Below are positions 59,730-64,000 of a DNA stretch of 64,000 nt, in pieces. Under the pieces are notes generated by a model, which had not been told where the DNA came from, ran no database searches, and worked only from the letters and a program-made list of their open reading frames with translations. The translations under genes and the position numbers were made by a program. Source of the DNA: Cupriavidus basilensis OR16 (GTDB lineage: Bacteria > Pseudomonadota > Gammaproteobacteria > Burkholderiales > Burkholderiaceae); the NCBI RefSeq assembly GCF_000243095.1, contig NZ_AHJE01000013.1, positions 1 through 64,000 of the forward strand, read 5' to 3'. The first letter of the stretch is position 1, and each line of letters begins with the position of its first letter.

Positions 59730-61366
59730 GCCTCCGCGCTGCGCCCTTTGAGCGCGAACAGTCCCTGCGGGCGTTTCTGGATGAAGAGCACGATCAGCAC
59801 CAGGACAAAGATCTTGGCCAGCACCGCGCCATAGAACGGCTCGATGAACTTGTTGATCAGGCCCAGCCCGAAAGCGCCGATGATGGTGCCTGCGAGCTGC
59901 CCCACACCGCCCAGCACCACCACCATGAAGGAGTCGATGATGTAGGCTTGGCCGAGGTCGGGGCCGACATTGCCGATCTGCGACAGCGCGCAGCCGCCCA
60001 GGCCGGCGATACCCGCGCCAAAGGCAAAGGCGTAGCTGTCCACCTTCCAGGTGCGCACGCCCACGCAAGCCGCCATGGTGCGGTTCTGCGTGGTGGCGCG
60101 CACGAACAGGCCAAGGCGGGTGCGATTGAGGACAGCCCAGGCCACCGCCACCACCGCCAGCGCAAACACGATGATGACCATGCGGTTGTACGGCAGCACC
60201 ATGCCGGGCAGCCACTCCACGCCACCGCTCATCCAGGACGGATTGGCCACTTCCACGTTCTGCGCGCCAAACAGCGTGCGCACCGCCTGCATCAGCAGCA
60301 GGCTCACGCCGAAGGTGGCCAGCAGGGTTTCCAGCGGACGGCCGTAGAGATGGCGCAGCACCAGCCGCTCCAGCACGAAGCCGACCACCGCGGAGGCGAG
60401 GAACGACGCGGGCAGCGCGAACAGCAGGTACCAGTCGAACGCGCTGGCGAAATGCGCGCGGAACACGCCTTGCACCATGTACGTGGCATAGGCGCCGATC
60501 ATCAGGAATTCGCCGTGCGCCATGTTGATGACGCCAATCAGGCCGTAGGTGATGGCCAGCCCCAGTGCGGCGAGCAGCAGCACGCTGCCCAGGCTCAGGC
60601 CGGCAAAGAGGTTGCCGATCAGCTCGGCGCGGCGCTGGTCGCCGCGCAGGGCATCGAGCGCCTGCAGCGCGGCGCCGCGCAGTTCGGCGTCGGGCTCACG
60701 ATAATTGCCGGCGGCATCTTTCTCCAGCAATGGCTGCAGCTTCTGGCGGCTCTGCGGATTACTGTCGCGGCCAAGGATACGAATGGCTTCGAGCCGATCG
60801 TCGCGGCTGCCATCCGCCAGCACGATATTGGCCCAGATCACGTCGAGCTTGGTGCGCAGGCCGGCGTCGGCCTCGGCCTTGCGCGCGGCTTCCACCACCG
60901 GGCGCGAAGCGCTCCCCGGCTGGTCCAGCAGCGTATTGACGGCCTGCGTGCGCACCGCCGCATCGGGCGATTGCAGCAGCGTGCTGCTGGCGGCACTGTC
61001 CACCATCGCGCGCAGGCTGTTGTTGAGGGTGAGCGCTTCGAGCGCATCGGGCTTGACCGTGACGGGCTTGCCGCTGATCGCGTCCACCAGCTTGTCGCCG
61101 TCCTGGCGCACCATGCCAACGTCGGGCGCGTATTGCAGCGTATCGTCCTGCAGCAACGCCTTGAGAATGGGGCCGGCCTGCGCCACCGGTGCCTTGGTCA
61201 GCGCGGTGATCGCGGCGGTCTTGGCATCGAAGTCGTCTTCGGCCAGCGGCTTCAGGTCGGCCTGCGTAAGCGGCGCGGCCCACAGCGGGCACGCGGCCAG
61301 CAGGAGCAGCGCGGCCAGCATGGCGCGCAACCGTGAAGCGAGAGAGAACGATAAGGGTCGGTGCAT
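59726..61366 (-). CDS. urtB: Urea ABC transporter permease UrtB
   Basis: A 546-residue LivH-type permease. A cleavable N-terminal signal and a periplasmic domain of about 200 residues (HEAT-like, LLQSPDAAVRTQAVNTLLD) precede the membrane part (GLAITYGLIGVINMAHGEFL, GVGQLAGTIIGAFGLGLINK). The extra N-terminal domain is typical of UrtB rather than LivH. ATG 61366 gives a clean signal peptide; the ribosome site is poor, so the start is less certain. Confidence 0.94.
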   Translation of the reverse strand: MHRPLSFSLASRLRAMLAALLLLAACPLWAAPLTQADLKPLAEDDFDAKTAAITALTKAPVAQAGPILKALLQDDTLQYAPDVGMVRQDGDKLVDAISGKPVTVKPDALEALTLNNSLRAMVDSAASSTLLQSPDAAVRTQAVNTLLDQPGSASRPVVEAARKAEADAGLRTKLDVIWANIVLADGSRDDRLEAIRILGRDSNPQSRQKLQPLLEKDAAGNYREPDAELRGAALQALDALRGDQRRAELIGNLFAGLSLGSVLLLAALGLAITYGLIGVINMAHGEFLMIGAYATYMVQGVFRAHFASAFDWYLLFALPASFLASAVVGFVLERLVLRHLYGRPLETLLATFGVSLLLMQAVRTLFGAQNVEVANPSWMSGGVEWLPGMVLPYNRMVIIVFALAVVAVAWAVLNRTRLGLFVRATTQNRTMAACVGVRTWKVDSYAFAFGAGIAGLGGCALSQIGNVGPDLGQAYIIDSFMVVVLGGVGQLAGTIIGAFGLGLINKFIEPFYGAVLAKIFVLVLIVLFIQKRPQGLFALKGRSAEA

Positions 61367-61535
61367 AAGGTTTGCGAAGCGCGCGCGATGAAGCGCGCGC
61401 ATCACCTTGATCAGCGTGACGATTTGCCACCACGGCGCCGAAGCGGCGGACAGCGTAGAAGAGATGCTGCCTTGCTCCCTCTGCTCGCCCACAGGCCGCA
61501 AGCCCGGCAGGCAGACAGAGCAAGGCCAAGCTTGC

Positions 61536-62801
61536 TTACATCACCTTGTCCGGCTTGCCTTCGTTACCCGCGATGAACGGGCTCCACGGCTGTGCGCGCA
61601 CGGCCTTGGGCGTCTTCCACACCACCGTGAACTGGCCATCGCCCTTGATCTCGCCGATCATCACCGGCTTGTACAGGTGATGGTTCTCGCCCATGGTCAG
61701 GGTGAAGCCGTCCGGCGCCTTGAAGGTCTGGCCATACATCGCGGCACGCACCTTGTCAGGATCGGTCGTGCCGGCCTTCTTCACGGCTTGCGCCCACATA
61801 TGGATGCCCACGTAAGTAGCTTCCATCGGGTCGTTGGTCACGCGCTTGTCGCCGCCCGGCAGGTTGTTCGCCTTGACCCACGCCGCCCATTGCTTCTTGA
61901 AGGCTTCGTTCTCCGGGTTCTTGACGGACATGAAGTAGTTCCATGCGGCTAGGTGGCCCACCAGCGGCTTGGTGTCGATGCCGCGCAGTTCTTCCTCACC
62001 CACCGAGAACGCCACCACCGGCACGTCCTTGGCCTTCAGGCCGGCGTTACCCAGCTCCTTGTAGAAGGGCACGTTGGAGTCGCCGTTGATGGTGGAGATC
62101 ACGGCGGTCTTGCCGCCCTGCGAGAACTTCTTGATGTTGGCAACGATGGTCTGGTAGTCGCTGTGGCCGAACGGCGTGTAGACCTCTTCGATATCCTTGT
62201 CCGCCACGCCCTTGCTCTTCAGGAAGGCGCGCAGGATCTTGTTGGTGGTGCGTGGGTAGACGTAGTCGGTGCCCAGCAGGAAGAAGCGCTTGGCGCCGCC
62301 GCCTTCCTTGCTCATCAGGTATTCCACCGCCGGAATGGCCTGCTGGTTGGGCGCCGCACCGGTGTAGAAAACGTTCTTGGACATCTCCTCGCCTTCGTAC
62401 TGCACCGGATAGAACAGCAGCGAATTCAGCTCTTCATAAACGGGCAGCACCGACTTGCGCGACACCGAGGTCCAGCAGCCGAACGTCACGGCAACCTTAT
62501 CCTTGGTGACCAGCTGGCGCGCCTTCTCGGCGAACAGCGGCCAGTTGGAAGCGGGGTCGACCACCACCGGCTCAAGCTTGCGGCCAAGCACGCCGCCGCT
62601 CTTGTTGATCTCGTCGATGGTCATCAGCGCCACGTCCTTGAGCGAAGTCTCGGAAATGGCCATGGTGCCGGACAACGAATGCAGGATACCGATCTTGATC
62701 GGCTCCTTGGACTGCGCCAACGCCAGCGGGCTCACGCCTGCCGTTGCAAACAAGGCCGCGGCGCCTACCGCCGACAGCTTCAGCATGTCACGTCTTTTCA
62801 T
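61536..62801 (-). CDS. urtA: Urea ABC transporter substrate-binding protein UrtA
   Basis: A 421-residue periplasmic binding protein. A Tat-like signal (MKRRDMLKLSAVGAAALFAT) is followed by IKIGILHSLSGTMAISETSL, FGCWTSVSRKSVLPVYEELN, FYPVQYEGEE and FVVWKTPKAVRAQPWSPF-like text, all characteristic of UrtA. It opens the urt-ure cluster and is preceded by a sigma-54 promoter, so it is likely switched on by nitrogen limitation. Confidence 0.97.
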   Translation of the reverse strand: MKRRDMLKLSAVGAAALFATAGVSPLALAQSKEPIKIGILHSLSGTMAISETSLKDVALMTIDEINKSGGVLGRKLEPVVVDPASNWPLFAEKARQLVTKDKVAVTFGCWTSVSRKSVLPVYEELNSLLFYPVQYEGEEMSKNVFYTGAAPNQQAIPAVEYLMSKEGGGAKRFFLLGTDYVYPRTTNKILRAFLKSKGVADKDIEEVYTPFGHSDYQTIVANIKKFSQGGKTAVISTINGDSNVPFYKELGNAGLKAKDVPVVAFSVGEEELRGIDTKPLVGHLAAWNYFMSVKNPENEAFKKQWAAWVKANNLPGGDKRVTNDPMEATYVGIHMWAQAVKKAGTTDPDKVRAAMYGQTFKAPDGFTLTMGENHHLYKPVMIGEIKGDGQFTVVWKTPKAVRAQPWSPFIAGNEGKPDKVM

Positions 62802-62858
62802 TGCAGCTCCCAGATTGTCGTGTTGGATAAAGGAACAACGCACCCCGGGTAATCCTTC

Positions 62859-62874
62859 TGCAACTAGCGTGCCA
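62859..62874 (-). promoter_or_regulatory. Sigma-54 (RpoN) promoter of urtA
   Basis: Read on the minus strand, TGGCACG-CTAG-TTGCA agrees at all key positions with the -24/-12 consensus TGGCACG-N4-TTGCA. It lies 58-73 bp before the urtA ATG, a normal distance. Confidence 0.85.
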
Positions 62875-62946
62875 TGGCATACAAGCATGTATACAAGGCT
62901 GTGCACACGGCCTGAAGAGCCTCTGGAGGCCGCAATGCGGCCAATC

Positions 62947-62961
62947 GCACCACGATAGTGC
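62947..62961. promoter_or_regulatory. Candidate NtrC-binding site
   Basis: GCACCACGATAGTGC fits the NtrC consensus GCACY-N5-RGTGC. It lies about 80-100 bp upstream of the sigma-54 promoter, where an enhancer-binding protein would act. Confidence 0.65.
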
Positions 62962-63147
62962 GCAAGCGTCACGCACCAAGCCTGTGCGCCGCCACCAGCG
63001 GATTCAGATTGGGGCATCCGGCGGCGCGCATGTTGCGCCGTGACTTGCCCGAATCCGCAATCGGCTCTATGGTGAGCGCTCGATTGCGCGCCACGGCGTT
63101 GCCGCATGCGCCGCGCCTACCAAAAAAAGCACGACGGAGACAGCCCA

Positions 63148-64000
63148 TTGAAAGCGTCAACGACGCCCGGCGCGGACCAGATCGTCATCATCGGCGCCGG
63201 CGTGGCCGGCATGTGCATGGGTATCCGGCTCAAGCAAGCCGGCATCGATGATTTTGTCATGCTGGAGAAGGCCGGCACCGTAGGCGGCACCTGGCGGGAT
63301 AACACCTACCCGGGCTGCGGCTGCGACATCCCCTCCCATCTCTATAGCTTCTCGTTCGCGCCCAAGCCGGACTGGTCCACCGCGTATTCGCCCCAACCGG
63401 AGATCCATCGCTACCTGCAGCACTGCGCAGAGCGCTTTGGGCTGCTCGGGCATATCCGTTTCGGCACGGAGGTCACCGAGGCGCGCTACGACGAAGCCGC
63501 CTGCCTGTGGCAGGTGGCCACCAGCAACGGCGACACCATCGCCGCGCGCATCCTTGTCAGCGGCACGGGGCAACTCAACCGCCCGCTGGCGCCGGACATT
63601 GCGGGGCTGGACAGTTTTGCCGGCACGGCCTTCCATTCCGCGCGCTGGCGCCATGACGCCGATCTGCGCGGCAAGCAGGTCGCGGTGATCGGCAACGGCG
63701 CCAGCGCGCTGCAGTTCATCCCGCGCATCGCGCCGGAGGCGGGCAAGCTGACGGTATTCCAGCGCAGTGCCAACTGGGTGCTGCCGCGCAACGGCGAGGC
63801 CTATACGCCCGGGCAACAGGCGCGCTTCGAACGCCACCCGTGGACGGCCCGGCTGCATCGCTGGCATCTCTACCTGCAGCGCGAACTGCGCTTCGGGCGC
63901 ATGCAGCGCGACAGCGGCCGCAACCGGGAGCTGGAAACGCTGGCGCGCCGCTACCTGGCGCACAGGATCCCCGACCCGGCGCTGCGCGCCAAGCTCACGC
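63148..64000 (+). CDS. Baeyer-Villiger-type flavin monooxygenase, N-terminal part
   Basis: A class B flavoprotein monooxygenase that runs off the right edge; 284 residues are visible. FAD site GAGVAGM near residue 17, the FxGxxxHxxxW fingerprint as FAGTAFHSARW, and the NADPH site GNGASALQ. The GGTWRDNTYPGCGCDIPSHL block is typical of the group, which oxidises ketones or heteroatoms. The start is TTG 63148, with GGAG 8-9 nt upstream; no ATG is in frame. It is divergent from the urt operon. Substrate unknown. Confidence 0.88.
   Translation, partial: MKASTTPGADQIVIIGAGVAGMCMGIRLKQAGIDDFVMLEKAGTVGGTWRDNTYPGCGCDIPSHLYSFSFAPKPDWSTAYSPQPEIHRYLQHCAERFGLLGHIRFGTEVTEARYDEAACLWQVATSNGDTIAARILVSGTGQLNRPLAPDIAGLDSFAGTAFHSARWRHDADLRGKQVAVIGNGASALQFIPRIAPEAGKLTVFQRSANWVLPRNGEAYTPGQQARFERHPWTARLHRWHLYLQRELRFGRMQRDSGRNRELETLARRYLAHRIPDPALRAKLT

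Overview
The window is a GC-rich, densely coded stretch of a betaproteobacterial chromosome. Gene content (nadK-recN, glnE, yhdP-nit-tldD, Bug/TctC binding proteins, urt-ure cluster) and protein sequences point to Burkholderiaceae, most likely Cupriavidus or a close relative; this is inferred from family resemblance, not from a search. No rRNA, tRNA, CRISPR array, prophage or intact insertion sequence was seen.

Layout. 1-2.4 kb: end of NAD kinase, then recN. 2.4-5.4 kb: a lipoprotein resembling a protease propeptide, a secreted S8 protease with a GlyGly-CTERM tail, and on the other strand a rhombosortase that overlaps the end of glnE. 5.4-14.5 kb: glnE, yhdP, nit, tldD. 14.5-18.4 kb: a methyltransferase, a small LuxR-type regulator, aroG behind what reads as a complete Phe/Tyr leader-peptide attenuator, and two small c-type cytochromes. 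18.7-21.5 kb: MoxR ATPase, GNAT acetyltransferase and CoxE-like VWA protein. 21.5-26.2 kb: a minus-strand run with a YXWGXW protein, a 36-residue lipoprotein, an ECF sigma factor, a small membrane protein, a Spy-like protein, DUF1800 and a Tat-exported DUF1501 protein. 26.3-35 kb: LysR/Bug/N-formylglutamate hydrolase, a lipoprotein with a Lys/Ser tail, M14 peptidase, yaaA, PIN protein, aminotransferase, GST. 35-47.6 kb: acyl-CoA metabolism genes (hydroxyacyl-CoA dehydrogenase, enoyl-CoA hydratase, phosphatase, kinase-fold protein, acyl-CoA dehydrogenase), a second Bug protein, a YfbK-like VWA lipoprotein with its own ECF sigma/anti-sigma pair, and a damaged LysR gene. 47.6-50.4 kb: unknown protein, XRE regulator, Ser/Thr dehydratase. 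50.8-62.8 kb: one long minus-strand urea module, urtABCDE (urea ABC transporter) followed by ureDAJBCEFG (urease, nickel chaperones, UreJ permease). A sigma-54 promoter and an NtrC-type site lie upstream of urtA. The window ends inside a Baeyer-Villiger-type monooxygenase.

A striking feature is the load of broken frames. About a dozen otherwise well conserved genes, including housekeeping ones (glnE, yhdP), carry 1-2 base frameshifts, abrupt internal joins that seem to lack tens to hundreds of bases, or (ureE) a 22-bp tandem duplication. The breaks fall in unrelated functions and flanking codon use is normal, so sequencing or assembly error is the simplest reading. Real decay cannot be excluded from the sequence alone.

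The most notable biology is the aroG attenuator (16232-16355) and the propeptide-like lipoprotein / GlyGly-CTERM protease / rhombosortase neighbourhood (2433-5368).
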